Shown: positions 53,054-62,471, numbered from the stretch's first letter. The stretch is DNA of 64,000 nt from Pseudomonas sp. PSB18 (GCF_014596565.1 NZ_NOIN01000007.1:310001-374000); one strand, 5' to 3'. The notes: a model not told the origin generated them from the sequence alone. Numbers and translations: made by a program.

Positions 53054-53281
53054 ATTGCGCGCCCCAGGTTGGAACGCTATTCACGCCCCCTTCCCCACCC
53101 CAGTTTTTTCCTCATCACCGACCACATATTTACTAATTTTCCTATCCACTGACATCGGCCACCATCAATCCTGCCCACAGAGGCAAAAAGGTCCGCAAGA
53201 GGCCATAAGCGATGTGTTTTTGGCGTCTAGCCCACTGCCCCGAGAAATAACGAATTAAAACCACGATTCCGGGAGTGTTAC
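53054..53281. promoter_or_regulatory. Upstream region of the ABC importer operon
   Basis: About 230 bases with no supported gene; should contain the promoter for the three ABC genes. A GGGAG ribosome site ends it. Confidence 0.4.
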
Positions 53282-54268
53282 ATGATCAAGTCTTTCGTAT
53301 CGCGTTGCGTGCGTCCGCTGGCCCTGACTGCAATCGCTGCCGGCGTTGCCGGTGGTGTTCAAGCCGGAACCCTGTCCATCGGACATACCACCTGGGTGGG
53401 CTACGGCACCCTTTTCCTGGCCAAGGACCTGGGTTACTTCAAGGACCAGGGCTTGACCGTCGAGTTGCCGACCATCGAAGAAGCCTCGATGTACATGGCT
53501 GCGCAGGCTTCGGGCAAGTTGTCCGGTTCGGCCTCGACCCTCGATGAAATCCTCAAATACCGCCCGCAGTTCTGCTTCAAGGCCGTAGCCGCGCTGGATG
53601 ACAGCCACGGTGGTGACGGCGTGCTGGTGGGCAAGGACGTCAACAGCCTGCAGGACCTCAAAGGCAAGGCCGTTGCCGTCAACGAAGGTTCGGTATCGCA
53701 ATTCTGGCTCAACTACTTGCTGAAAAACGCCGGCATGAAGATGAGCGACCTGACGATCCAGAACATGACCGCAGACGACGCGGCCACCGCCTTCATCGCC
53801 GGTCGTGTGCCGGCTGCGGTGACCTGGGAACCGCACCTGACCACCGTGCGCAAAAAACAACAAGGCAAGGTCCTAGTGGACAGCAGCACGACGCCAGGGG
53901 TGATCGTCGATGTCGTGGCACTGAGCTGTGATGTGATCGACAAACAACAGGCTGACGTCAAGGCACTGGTCAGCGGCCTCTACAAGGCCGTGCAATACAC
54001 CAAGGACCACCCGAAAGAAGCCTACGCGATCATGGCCAAAGGTGTCGGTGGCTACCTCGCCGACCCGGCTGAACTGGAAGCTGCCGCCCAGGGCGTGCGC
54101 TTCTACGATCAGGCCATGAGCGAAAAACTGCTGGGCAGCAACGGCACTGAGGGCGACGCAGCCATGGTGATCAAATTGGCCAACGAAACCGCCAGCGAGT
54201 TGCAGGGCAAGCCATACAACGTGACCTACAGCGATCTGGTCGACAACCGCTTCATCAGCCCGAAATAA
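53282..54268 (+). CDS. ABC importer substrate-binding protein (taurine/NMT1-like)
   Basis: A 328-residue periplasmic binding protein with a signal peptide (ending GGVQAG, about residue 29). It has the TauA/NMT1 fold: LSIGHTTWVGYGTLFLAKDLGYFKDQGLTVEL, DDAATAFIAGRVPAAVTWEPHL, DVVALSCDVID. Members bind taurine, sulfonates, pyrimidine precursors or other small amines. The substrate here is probably a nitrogen-rich small molecule. It is first of three ABC genes with a 14-base gap to the permease. Confidence 0.92.
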   Translation: MIKSFVSRCVRPLALTAIAAGVAGGVQAGTLSIGHTTWVGYGTLFLAKDLGYFKDQGLTVELPTIEEASMYMAAQASGKLSGSASTLDEILKYRPQFCFKAVAALDDSHGGDGVLVGKDVNSLQDLKGKAVAVNEGSVSQFWLNYLLKNAGMKMSDLTIQNMTADDAATAFIAGRVPAAVTWEPHLTTVRKKQQGKVLVDSSTTPGVIVDVVALSCDVIDKQQADVKALVSGLYKAVQYTKDHPKEAYAIMAKGVGGYLADPAELEAAAQGVRFYDQAMSEKLLGSNGTEGDAAMVIKLANETASELQGKPYNVTYSDLVDNRFISPK

Positions 54269-54282
54269 ACCAGGAGCACGTC

Positions 54283-55086
54283 ATGTCCAAGCGCAATTCG
54301 TGGCTCAACCGCTGCCTGACGCCCAAGACCAACCTGCCCGTGCAGGTGATCTGGAGTGCCAGCAGCCTGGCCTGGGTCCTGATGATCGGTCTGTGGGCCT
54401 TTCTTTCCTACGGCGCCGTGGTACCGGCGATGTTCCTGCCGACACCGGGCGCGGTCTTCGACGCAGCCATGCGCCTGGCCCGTGACGGCACCCTCGGTCC
54501 GCATGTGTGGGCCAGCGTGGAAGTGGTGATGGTCGGTTTCATCGTCTCGTCGGTGGTCGCGGTGCCGATCGGCCTGATGATGGGCAGCTTCCGGGTCGTG
54601 CAGGCGTTCCTCGAGCCGCTGGTCAACTTCATCCGCTACCTGCCGGTCACCTCATTCGTACCGCTGTTCATCCTGTGGATCGGCATCGGCCTGGAACAAC
54701 GGGTGTCGATCATCATCTTCGGCGTGTTTTTCCAGCAACTGGTGATGATCGCCGACGTCTCCAAGGGCATTTCCAAGGACTTGATCAACGCCTCCTACAC
54801 CCTGGGCTCCAGTCGCACGGATGCGGTGCTGCACGTGATCGCCCCAGCTTCGCTTCCCGGCGTGCTGGACACCCTGCGCGTCACCATGGGGTGGGCCTGG
54901 ACCTACCTGGTGGTGGCCGAACTGGTCGCGGCTTCCAGCGGCCTGGGTTACCTGAGCCTCAAGGCCATGCGTGGTTTTCAGGTCGATGTGATTTTCCTGG
55001 CGATCGCCGTCATCGGCCTGTTGGGCCTGGTCACCGATCAACTGTTCAGACTTCTTCGCTTGAAGGTGGCCGCATGGGCTCAGTAA
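54283..55086 (+). CDS. ABC importer permease (taurine/nitrate-type)
   Basis: A 267-residue inner-membrane permease with six predicted helices and the BPD-transport core. The EAA-like loop lies at DLINASYTLGSSRTDAVLHVIAPASLPGVLDTLRV, as in SsuC/TauC-type subunits. It probably forms a homodimer, as in the SsuABC system. An AGGAG site precedes it. Its last 13 bases overlap the ATPase gene. Confidence 0.92.
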   Translation: MSKRNSWLNRCLTPKTNLPVQVIWSASSLAWVLMIGLWAFLSYGAVVPAMFLPTPGAVFDAAMRLARDGTLGPHVWASVEVVMVGFIVSSVVAVPIGLMMGSFRVVQAFLEPLVNFIRYLPVTSFVPLFILWIGIGLEQRVSIIIFGVFFQQLVMIADVSKGISKDLINASYTLGSSRTDAVLHVIAPASLPGVLDTLRVTMGWAWTYLVVAELVAASSGLGYLSLKAMRGFQVDVIFLAIAVIGLLGLVTDQLFRLLRLKVAAWAQ

Positions 55087-55913
55087 CCGCAACCTCACCG
55101 ATTCAACTACGGCCGACGCCCGTGAGCGCGCCTACCACACCACGCCTGCGGGTCGACAACGTTACCCTGCAATACAAGACGCCGTCGGGCGATACATTCA
55201 CGGCACTGGACAAGGTCACGTTCGACGTTCCCGATCAACAATTCGCGGTGCTGGTCGGCCCATCGGGGTGTGGCAAATCCAGCCTGCTTTACCTGACCGC
55301 CGGCCTGGCTGAGCCGACCGCCGGCGACATCTATGTCGGCGGTCAACAAGTCGACGGCCCCGGTGCCGATCGCGGCATGGTGTTTCAGGGCTACACCTTG
55401 TTCCCGTGGCTGACCGTGCGCAAGAACATCGAGTTCGGCCTCAAGCGACGGGGCATGCCCGCCGCCGAGCGCAAGGACATTGTCGAGTTCTACCTGAACG
55501 AAGTCGGTTTGCGGCGCTTTGCCGACAATTACTCCAAACAGCTTTCAGGCGGAATGATGCAGCGCGTGGCGATCGCTCGTGCGCTGGCCAATGACCCACA
55601 GATCCTGCTGATGGACGAACCCTTCGGCGCGCTCGACAGCCAGACCCGCCTGCAAATGCAGCAACTGCTGCTCAAGGTCTGGGAGCACAGCAAGAAAACC
55701 GTGCTGTTCGTCACCCACGACATCGACGAGGCAATCCTGCTCGGCGACCGCATCTTCGTGATGGGCGCGCGCCCTGGCAGGATCAAGGAAGTGCTCGACG
55801 TGCCCATCGGTCGCCCGCGCAATCTCGACATGGTCATGGACCCGGAATTCATTCGCATGAAGCGCAACATCTTTCATCAGCTTCATGATGGGCCGGAGGA
55901 TCATGCCGATTGA
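55074..55913 (+). CDS. ABC importer ATP-binding protein
   Basis: A 279-residue ATPase. Walker A is GPSGCGKSSLL (about 66-76), the Q-loop VFQGYTLFPWLTV, the signature LSGGMMQRVAIARAL, Walker B ILLMDEPFGALD, and the switch His VTHDIDEA. It belongs to the nitrate/sulfonate/taurine importer type. The 13-base overlap with the permease supports translational coupling. The frame extends upstream without stop, but the ATG at 55074 fits the family start. Confidence 0.92.
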   Translation: MGSVTATSPIQLRPTPVSAPTTPRLRVDNVTLQYKTPSGDTFTALDKVTFDVPDQQFAVLVGPSGCGKSSLLYLTAGLAEPTAGDIYVGGQQVDGPGADRGMVFQGYTLFPWLTVRKNIEFGLKRRGMPAAERKDIVEFYLNEVGLRRFADNYSKQLSGGMMQRVAIARALANDPQILLMDEPFGALDSQTRLQMQQLLLKVWEHSKKTVLFVTHDIDEAILLGDRIFVMGARPGRIKEVLDVPIGRPRNLDMVMDPEFIRMKRNIFHQLHDGPEDHAD

Positions 55914-56017
55914 TCCGCCCGGGGAGCCCCGGCATGCAAGGCTCCGTGCAGAGGGATGGGAGGCTCGCCTTCCCACTCTCTGATTCAACCATGCCTAAAG
56001 CCAGGTGGGCCGCACGA

Positions 56018-56890
56018 TCACAACCCAAGAAAAGCTTCAATATGCTTGGCGATGGCATCCGGCTGCTCCGGAAACGCGGCATGACCCATATGATCGATTT
56101 CAATCAGCGTGACCCGATCCGGAAACTCAGCCTTGAATGCCCGTGCGTTCTCGGGAAGCGCCGCAACATCCTGTTTGCCCTGCAGCAAAAGGATCGGGAT
56201 TTTGCCGCCGGCGGCCCACCAATCCTTCGCGGAACCGGGGGCCATCCCACTGGCTTGCAGTTTCGCCGCCGCGGGATACCACCCCCCTCGCCACGGGCTT
56301 GGATCGTTGCCCGGCGCAAAAAATGCGAGCTTCACCATCGCCATGTGATCGGCATCGGAAAGGGACTGATTGAAACACTCACGCACGGCGTTTCGTATCT
56401 CATCCTTGGCCGCAAACTTGCCTCCCGCGGCAACCATGATCAGTGACCGCACCAGTTCCGGATGGCGAGTAGCGACACTGCGTGCTACGCGTTGGCCATA
56501 AGCATGGCCAAGCACAACCGAAGGCTCACCGCCCGCCCAGCGCAGAACTGCCGCCACATCATCGGCCATGTCTGGCAACCCGAAGTCAGGCTTTGAGTTG
56601 GTGCTCCCGTTGACGCCCCTAGGCTCGGGGCGAATGACGCGGTAGCCAGAAGCGACCAACCGGCCTGCCAGCTGATCGAAATCCTGACGCCCTCGTCCAT
56701 ACGAAGGAATCATCAATACAGTCGGGCCGGAACCTTCGACCAGCACATCCAGTTTGCCGCCATTGACCTCTACCATGGAGGTGGAAGCCTGCGACCACGC
56801 CACCGACGGCAATGCGGCCAACAGCAAGGTGCCCAGGATCGCGCCACGTACCTGCCAGCGATCGATGAAGCCTCTGACGTTCATGTTCAT
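56018..56890 (-). CDS. Third secreted alpha/beta hydrolase, GHAYG elbow
   Basis: A 290-residue exported protein (signal peptide about 16-35, ending SVAWSQA) homologous to the proteins at 34958 and 35923. The elbow reads VVLGHAYGQ (Ala130), the loop LMIPSYGRGRQDFDQ, the His motif DHMGHAAFPEQP, and the private motif AFFAPGNDPSPWRGGW. The start at 56890 has an AAAGGAG site. It is the last gene of the minus-strand run that includes an M28-like protein, an OprD porin and an MFS transporter. It therefore again sits in an uptake/catabolic island. The triad nucleophile is missing as in its paralogues. Confidence 0.88.
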   Translation of the reverse strand: MNMNVRGFIDRWQVRGAILGTLLLAALPSVAWSQASTSMVEVNGGKLDVLVEGSGPTVLMIPSYGRGRQDFDQLAGRLVASGYRVIRPEPRGVNGSTNSKPDFGLPDMADDVAAVLRWAGGEPSVVLGHAYGQRVARSVATRHPELVRSLIMVAAGGKFAAKDEIRNAVRECFNQSLSDADHMAMVKLAFFAPGNDPSPWRGGWYPAAAKLQASGMAPGSAKDWWAAGGKIPILLLQGKQDVAALPENARAFKAEFPDRVTLIEIDHMGHAAFPEQPDAIAKHIEAFLGL

Positions 56891-56987
56891 TGCCAAACTC
56901 CTTTTATCAGGTGCCTTGATCTGAACGGTATGAGCAGGTAGATCCCGGTGCTTGGGTCGGGTATCCAGCACCGGGAAATTGGGGCAG

Positions 56988-58295
56988 TCATACAGCGGCC
57001 TCCATTAACGCTTTGTGCGCTTGTACCACCGGCAACAGCAGCTCGGCGTCGACCTTCTCCAAGTTGTCTTCCTGGGTGTGGAACCAGCGGTGCACGCCCA
57101 GTACGGCAAACGCCTGGGTGTAGCCGCGATCGATAATGCCGGACAACTCGCCCTTACCCTTCAAGGCAGGCAGGGGCTTTTCCAGGCCGGACAAGCCAGC
57201 GAACGCTTGTGCGGCCTTGTCCATGAGCGCTGGAGAAGCCATCAAGGCGCGCTGAGGGTCTGCCGTGGGAAGAAAGAAAGGCTTTTGCCGGCTGGCCAGA
57301 TCCAGGCAGTCCCGTACCGCCAGGCTGGCACCAATGTGCATCCACACGACAGTCGATTCCGGTGGCGGTGCAAGCGGCGTGGCCGCATGCATTCCGGCAA
57401 AATCCAGTTCATGGCCGCCAGAATTCACAACGAATATCGAGTGATCCGGGAAGCGCCTGACGGCCCAGTCGGCAAGATGTAGAAAAGCCGCCGTCCCCGT
57501 GCCGCGCTCACCGACGCAGGTGAACCAACCTGTTCTGGGTGTGGAAATGACCAACCATTTTTTGCCTGCGTTACGCCGCCCTATCACATTGACGGTGTCG
57601 CGCTGGCTGGCTTGCCCCGTGACTGTCAGGGTCAGCGTTTTTTCTTCCATGGCAGCTTTGATCAGGGCGGGCAAATCCCGCGGCGCCATGATCACGATGG
57701 GTACATCGCCCATCGGTTTGAGCCGTGTGTTGAGGCCGATGATTTCCTGGGTGGGGCCTACGGGTACGATCACGATGGCGGCCGGTTTGACCTTGTGGGC
57801 AGCCTCCAGGTAGGTGGCAGCATGGCTGGTGAACAAGGCCGCGTGTTTGTCATAGGGCAACACCAGCGCTGCGATTTTTCCCGCTGCCAGGGGGGCTTCC
57901 GACGGGTCACGAATCAGTGCGACCTTGCCTGAGAGGCCGGCTGGCGACGTGGTAACCACTACAGGTTGGGCCTTTACCTCTATTTTGTGGCCTTCCCAGG
58001 TGAGATCGGCACGCGTCGTCGCAAAATAAGGCAAGGGCAGTTTTTGCTCCTCGATCTGATAACCAGACGCCCGCAACCTTGAAGCAATCCACGCCGCCGT
58101 GGCGAGGTCGCCCTCCCCGCCGGTTTCCTTGTCGCCCAACTCGGAATGCTTCTGGAGATCCTCATGCAGCTGTCTTTGCAGAGGCGCCTGTTCCTCATCG
58201 CGCTTGGTCGAGGGGGTACGCGCCTGTGCGTGCGTCATGGCCGCCAATGAGGCCAGTGCCAATGTTCCGCCTAATACTGCTCGTCGTTTCATCAT
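56988..58295 (-). CDS. M28-like protein with altered zinc ligands, PA-like insert
   Basis: A 435-residue exported protein: a twin-arginine-like lead (MMKRRAVLGGTLALASLAAMTHAQA) suggests Tat or Sec export. The fold appears to be of the M28 aminopeptidase type with an inserted protease-associated-like region (about residues 100-230). The two lead metal ligands are gone. The GAHxDS position reads LVISTPRTG, the DNGSG position VGERGTGTAA, and the EE pair is GGHELDFAGM. The last HTxEDN element (WFHTQEDNLEKV) is kept. It may be an inactive or repurposed hydrolase. It is 16 bases downstream of the OprD gene. Confidence 0.7.
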   Translation of the reverse strand: MMKRRAVLGGTLALASLAAMTHAQARTPSTKRDEEQAPLQRQLHEDLQKHSELGDKETGGEGDLATAAWIASRLRASGYQIEEQKLPLPYFATTRADLTWEGHKIEVKAQPVVVTTSPAGLSGKVALIRDPSEAPLAAGKIAALVLPYDKHAALFTSHAATYLEAAHKVKPAAIVIVPVGPTQEIIGLNTRLKPMGDVPIVIMAPRDLPALIKAAMEEKTLTLTVTGQASQRDTVNVIGRRNAGKKWLVISTPRTGWFTCVGERGTGTAAFLHLADWAVRRFPDHSIFVVNSGGHELDFAGMHAATPLAPPPESTVVWMHIGASLAVRDCLDLASRQKPFFLPTADPQRALMASPALMDKAAQAFAGLSGLEKPLPALKGKGELSGIIDRGYTQAFAVLGVHRWFHTQEDNLEKVDAELLLPVVQAHKALMEAAV

Positions 58296-58311
58296 CGCCA
58301 TGAGCCTTCTA

Positions 58312-59544
58312 TCACCAGAGCTTCCAGGTATAAGCCGCAATGAGGCGGTTCTCGTCCAAGGCTTGAGTCAAACCGTTGCCTGAGCGGAACGTGGCGTTAC
58401 GCCAGCGTACATCCAACCCCTTGAGCGTTCCGCTCTGGATCACGTAGCTGATGTCAGTATCTCGTTCCCACTCAGTCCCGTCGGTAATCGCGCGGCTGTG
58501 TATTCCAGTGCCCTTGACGTAACGCGTCATGAACGTCAGGCCAGGAACCCCCATCTCGGCGAAGTCATAGACATAGCGTGCCTGCCAGGACGTTTCTTTC
58601 AACTTGGTGAAAGCATTGAACGTCACGAGGTTCGCCACATAGGGCGTGCCGGTTTCGATGATCGGGAATGCCGTATCCCCTGTCAGCCGCTGGTAGCCTA
58701 TGGAGAATTTATGCGCCGCGATGCCCAGGGTGAACAGACCGTTGAGGTTGCGGTTATCGATGCGACCTGCTTCGGCATTGCCGGTGTCACGGCTATCAAA
58801 GTAACGCACGTCACTGCGCAGGCTAATGTCTTTGCTCAGTGACCAGGTATGAATCAGACCGCCGAATTGCTGGACGTATATATCGTTCAGTTCCCCGTGG
58901 TAATAACGCAGGGTTAAATTCTTGGTCAGCGCGTAGTCGCCGCCGACGATATCCAGATGGTTGGATTTTTGCCCCGCATAGCCAACGTCATCATTGCTCG
59001 ATGAATCACGGCCATTACCTTTTGTGAGTCGGCCGGCGGTGAAGGTCAGGTCTTCGATATCTTTCGATGTGAGCAGCCCGCCACTGAACGTTGAGGGCAG
59101 CAGGCGCATATCGTTGTAATAGGCGAGCGGGAGCGTCGGTCGAAGGGTACCGACTTTCAATTCGCTCTTGGCAAAGCGCATTTTTGCCGTCAGCCCCGCT
59201 TCACTGTAGTTATCGACCGGCTCCATGCTGTCCGGACCATAGGGCAGCAAGCCCGTGCCGCGGCGGCCAGCGCCGGAATCCAGTTTCACGCCCAATTCGC
59301 TGAATACATCGACACCCAATCCAACGACGCCCTGGGTATAACCCGACTGTAGATCAAGGATGAAACCTTGGGCCCATTCCTCGGCCTTGGATTGCGGAGC
59401 GTTATCTTGTCTGAAGTCTCGATTGATATAGAAATTACGCGTGGTGAGGCTTCCCGAACTGTCTTTTATGAAATCAGCGCTGGCCGGTTGGCTGATGACG
59501 AATAAAGCAGCGAGAGCCATCCCAAGGTTACGTCGCGCAAGCAT
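58312..59544 (-). CDS. OprD-family outer-membrane porin
   Basis: A 410-residue porin. The signal peptide (MLARRNLGMALAALFVISQPASA) leads into ADFIKDSSGSLTTRNFYINRDFR, the usual start of the OprD mature chain. AEEWAQGFILDLQSGYTQGVVGLGVDV follows. The C-terminal strand ends AAYTWKLW, a terminal aromatic as expected for barrel insertion. The start at 59544 has an AGGA site; 59559 is also in frame. It probably takes up the same organic anion that the neighbouring MFS protein carries into the cell. Confidence 0.93.
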   Translation of the reverse strand: MLARRNLGMALAALFVISQPASADFIKDSSGSLTTRNFYINRDFRQDNAPQSKAEEWAQGFILDLQSGYTQGVVGLGVDVFSELGVKLDSGAGRRGTGLLPYGPDSMEPVDNYSEAGLTAKMRFAKSELKVGTLRPTLPLAYYNDMRLLPSTFSGGLLTSKDIEDLTFTAGRLTKGNGRDSSSNDDVGYAGQKSNHLDIVGGDYALTKNLTLRYYHGELNDIYVQQFGGLIHTWSLSKDISLRSDVRYFDSRDTGNAEAGRIDNRNLNGLFTLGIAAHKFSIGYQRLTGDTAFPIIETGTPYVANLVTFNAFTKLKETSWQARYVYDFAEMGVPGLTFMTRYVKGTGIHSRAITDGTEWERDTDISYVIQSGTLKGLDVRWRNATFRSGNGLTQALDENRLIAAYTWKLW

Positions 59545-59663
59545 GTTGTTCCTGATCATTATTATTAGTTTCCAGGAGTAAAGTGGGTAAGTTGGGCACG
59601 AGCGCTCATCCAGCACGCGACCTGTGCGGCTGGCGGTGACGTTCGTTTTGATGCGTAGTGGTG

Positions 59664-61034
59664 TTAGATCCGCGACGTGTCCGGTAGCGGCTCAATCGGT
59701 GTGGGTGAGCCCTTCTCAACCAGTCGCCCGATAATCAGCGCGCATATCGCAAGCGTCGCGGGGCAAACAGCGAGTACCAGAAAGCTTTTCACGACGGGCA
59801 AGCCGCTGTTGAGTACGTAGGACCCAAGCAAAGGGCCGAGGATCGAGCCGATCTTTGCGATTGAGGTGGCCCAGCCAGCTCCATTTGCCCGGATCGCACT
59901 GGGGTAGTAAACCCCGGAGATGCTGAGGATGCCGTAGTGGCTGCCTTTGACGAATACCGCACCGATCATGCTGAGGGTCAGGAAGGCCGAGCCCTGGAAA
60001 TCGTAAATGCCTAATATGAGCAAGAATGGAAGCGCCAACAGCGGGTAGATCATGACCATATAAGGGCCGCGGGTATCCACGAAGCGCATCATCACCAGAC
60101 CCGCCATGGCACCGGCGAAAGAGGCTATCGAACTGATCCAGGAGGCCGTAGGACGATCGAAGCCAGCGTATGTGTAGACAAGCGGCGTCCAGGTAGCGAG
60201 GAAATACATGGACATGGAGCTCGCTGCATAGCCAAGCCAGATCATTGGCGTCAGCCACTTGAGCCGCCCATGGAACAGCTGGCCGATACGAAAATTCTTG
60301 GCGCCCGTCTTGACCTCATCCAGCAGCACGAAGGTGTCGTCGTCTCGCACATCCGCCCGAGGATCCAGCCGCTTGAGAATCCGCGCCACTTGTCGCGGAT
60401 GCTTGCGCTTGACGATCAGAAAGCGCACCGACTCAGGCAGTGTGAACAGCAGCAGTACGCAAGTGGCCAAGGTCAGTACGCCACCGCACACGAATACGCC
60501 CTGCCAGTCGATATAGGGAACCAACCAAACGGTGATAGGCCCGGCCATTGCGCTGCCGAGGCTGAAGCCGACCATCGTGATGGTGACGACCGACGCCCGG
60601 TAGCGTTTGGGGACAAACTCGATGTTGAGCACCCAGCACAACGGGAGCACGGCCCCCAGCGCAAAGCCGTTCAGGAATCGCAGCACCATCAGCGATTCAT
60701 AGCTGTTGGCGAAGGCGAACAGCAGCGTCAGCATTCCGAATGACGCGGTTGAAAAGAGGATCGTGGGACGGCGACCGATTCGATCACCCAAATAGCCGAA
60801 GAAAAAACTGCCCAGCATCATGCCAAACAAGCCGATGGAGAACAGCTCGCCGAGGCGGATCCGGTCCAGGCCAACCTCATCGGCGATATATGAGGCAGTG
60901 TGCGAGAGTACGAGAAGGTCGAATCCGTCGAGAAAGGTGATCAGGACCGAGACCATGATCACCTTGTAATTGAACAGCGTCAGCTTGCGCCCTTCAATGA
61001 AGGCAGCGACGTCAACAGTGCGTGGTTGTGACAT
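59664..61034 (-). CDS. MFS aromatic-acid:H+ symporter-like (AAHS)
   Basis: A 456-residue twelve-helix transporter resembling the aromatic acid:H+ symporter family (PcaK, BenK). YKVIMVSVLITFLDGFDLLVLSHTASYIADE holds the helix 1 DGxD motif, FFFGYLGDRIGRRPTI the helix 2-3 loop, and VLRFLNGFALGAVLPLCW follows. A GGAG site precedes the ATG at 61034. It lies between the FAD oxidoreductase and the OprD gene, matching an inner-membrane partner for the porin. An aromatic or other weak organic acid is a likely substrate. Confidence 0.9.
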   Translation of the reverse strand: MSQPRTVDVAAFIEGRKLTLFNYKVIMVSVLITFLDGFDLLVLSHTASYIADEVGLDRIRLGELFSIGLFGMMLGSFFFGYLGDRIGRRPTILFSTASFGMLTLLFAFANSYESLMVLRFLNGFALGAVLPLCWVLNIEFVPKRYRASVVTITMVGFSLGSAMAGPITVWLVPYIDWQGVFVCGGVLTLATCVLLLFTLPESVRFLIVKRKHPRQVARILKRLDPRADVRDDDTFVLLDEVKTGAKNFRIGQLFHGRLKWLTPMIWLGYAASSMSMYFLATWTPLVYTYAGFDRPTASWISSIASFAGAMAGLVMMRFVDTRGPYMVMIYPLLALPFLLILGIYDFQGSAFLTLSMIGAVFVKGSHYGILSISGVYYPSAIRANGAGWATSIAKIGSILGPLLGSYVLNSGLPVVKSFLVLAVCPATLAICALIIGRLVEKGSPTPIEPLPDTSRI

Positions 61035-61098
61035 TATTATTCTCCACAGCGCTAATTCGTTGTTGTGGACCTCGCCGTATGCGGTGAGGTCCACGTGG

Positions 61099-62376
61099 TT
61101 ACTGCAGGTTGAAGCTCAAGCGGTCGCGAAGTTCGGCGGCCGGCACATCACTGACCCTGTTATGCGGTCCTGCAAGATCGAGCGCGTGCGCGGCGGCAGC
61201 GCCCATGGCGATGCAGGGGCCCATCACGCGAATGCTTGACAGCGCGGCAGCGTCCGCATCCACACAGCGGCCCGCCACGACCAGGTTGTCGCTGCCCTCG
61301 GGCAGCATGCTGCGCAGAGGGATATTGTGTACGTGGTCCTCACTAAAGGTTTCCCACAAGTAGCCAGCCTTGTCGCCGTGCAACTCCAAAGGCCAGGAAG
61401 TCCGTGCGACGGCATCGTCAAACGGCGTTGCTTGCCTGACCTCCTCGGCGGTGAGTTGATGCTGGCCGACGATCCAGCGAGTCTGGCGGATACCGGGCAG
61501 CGCATACGCACGAACACGCGCGCGGCCATACACACTCGGATATTCCGCCTTGAGGAATTCGATGACCTTATCGACCGCCTGTCTGCCGGCGAGCGCTACA
61601 TGGGAAGCGGCGATAGGTTCGAGCGGTGTCTCGATATGGGTCATATTGAACGCGGCAGTGCCACGACCAGGGAACTGGAAAAACAAGCCGTCATTGCGCT
61701 CGATGCCATAGGCTCCGGCCTTTTCCTTGACCCGCTGGGTGAACTCCTCGCGGGTGGGAAGATCGGTTTCGTCGATGTGCTCCATGACGAACATCTGGGT
61801 GCCGTAGATGGGAGTATCCGGCTCGCGGCAGGCGAAGCCGGCGTTCCAGCTCAGAGCCGCGTCGCCACTGGCGTCGATGAAGCCATCGGCATCGACGTAT
61901 ACATCGCCGTAGCGTGTGGCCAGTTGCACTTGGCCTACCCGACCGCCTTCGCACGTGACATCACGCAGCACGGCCCCCAGCACCACGGTGATCCCGGCGT
62001 CGAGAATCTGTTGATTGATCCATCGTCCCAGTGCCACTTCGTCGTAGTACAGCACCGTAGTGAGCGGACCGACCTTATGATGCAGATCACCGCTGGCACC
62101 GAGGTCCTGGATAATCCCGTCGGCGATGCCGTGGGTCAACTGGCGGCGATGGGGGCCATTGGAAAACAGCCCGCAGAACGTTCCGATAATCGAGCCGACC
62201 GCCTGGCCACCCAGCATGGGAAGCGCATCGAACAGTACCACGCGCTTGCCCAGGCGAGCCGCTTCGAGCGCGGCGGAGACCCCGGAAATGCCGGCGCCGG
62301 CGATGCAGATGTCTGTTTTCAAACGTTGTGCGGCAGGTGCACTTTGCCGGCGAACCGTGCGGATAACAGGTGACAT
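61099..62376 (-). CDS. FAD-dependent oxidoreductase
   Basis: A 425-residue flavoprotein of the FAD-oxidored type (TcuA/Xdh-like family). The N-terminal nucleotide motif is ICIAGAGISGVSAALEAARLGKRVVLFDALPMLGG, and the substrate-side segments are VYVDADGFIDASGDAAL and NLVVAGRCVDADAAALSSIRVMGPCIAMGAAAA. It keeps an AAGG ribosome site. It follows the dehydratase gene by about 95 bases and lies 65 bases ahead of the MFS gene. Its substrate is unknown; dehydrogenation of a carboxylic acid is plausible. Confidence 0.88.
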   Translation of the reverse strand: MSPVIRTVRRQSAPAAQRLKTDICIAGAGISGVSAALEAARLGKRVVLFDALPMLGGQAVGSIIGTFCGLFSNGPHRRQLTHGIADGIIQDLGASGDLHHKVGPLTTVLYYDEVALGRWINQQILDAGITVVLGAVLRDVTCEGGRVGQVQLATRYGDVYVDADGFIDASGDAALSWNAGFACREPDTPIYGTQMFVMEHIDETDLPTREEFTQRVKEKAGAYGIERNDGLFFQFPGRGTAAFNMTHIETPLEPIAASHVALAGRQAVDKVIEFLKAEYPSVYGRARVRAYALPGIRQTRWIVGQHQLTAEEVRQATPFDDAVARTSWPLELHGDKAGYLWETFSEDHVHNIPLRSMLPEGSDNLVVAGRCVDADAAALSSIRVMGPCIAMGAAAAHALDLAGPHNRVSDVPAAELRDRLSFNLQ

Positions 62377-62471
62377 GGGTAACTACCTTATGCTGAATGA
62401 AACCAGCCGATTGCAGAGCCTGGCCAAGCCGGGCGGCACAACAGGCTGAGGATTGTGTTTTGAAACCTGGA

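Noticed and set aside
61327..62373. Plus-strand 348-codon open frame
   Set aside because: Antisense to the FAD oxidoreductase gene and without recognisable content.
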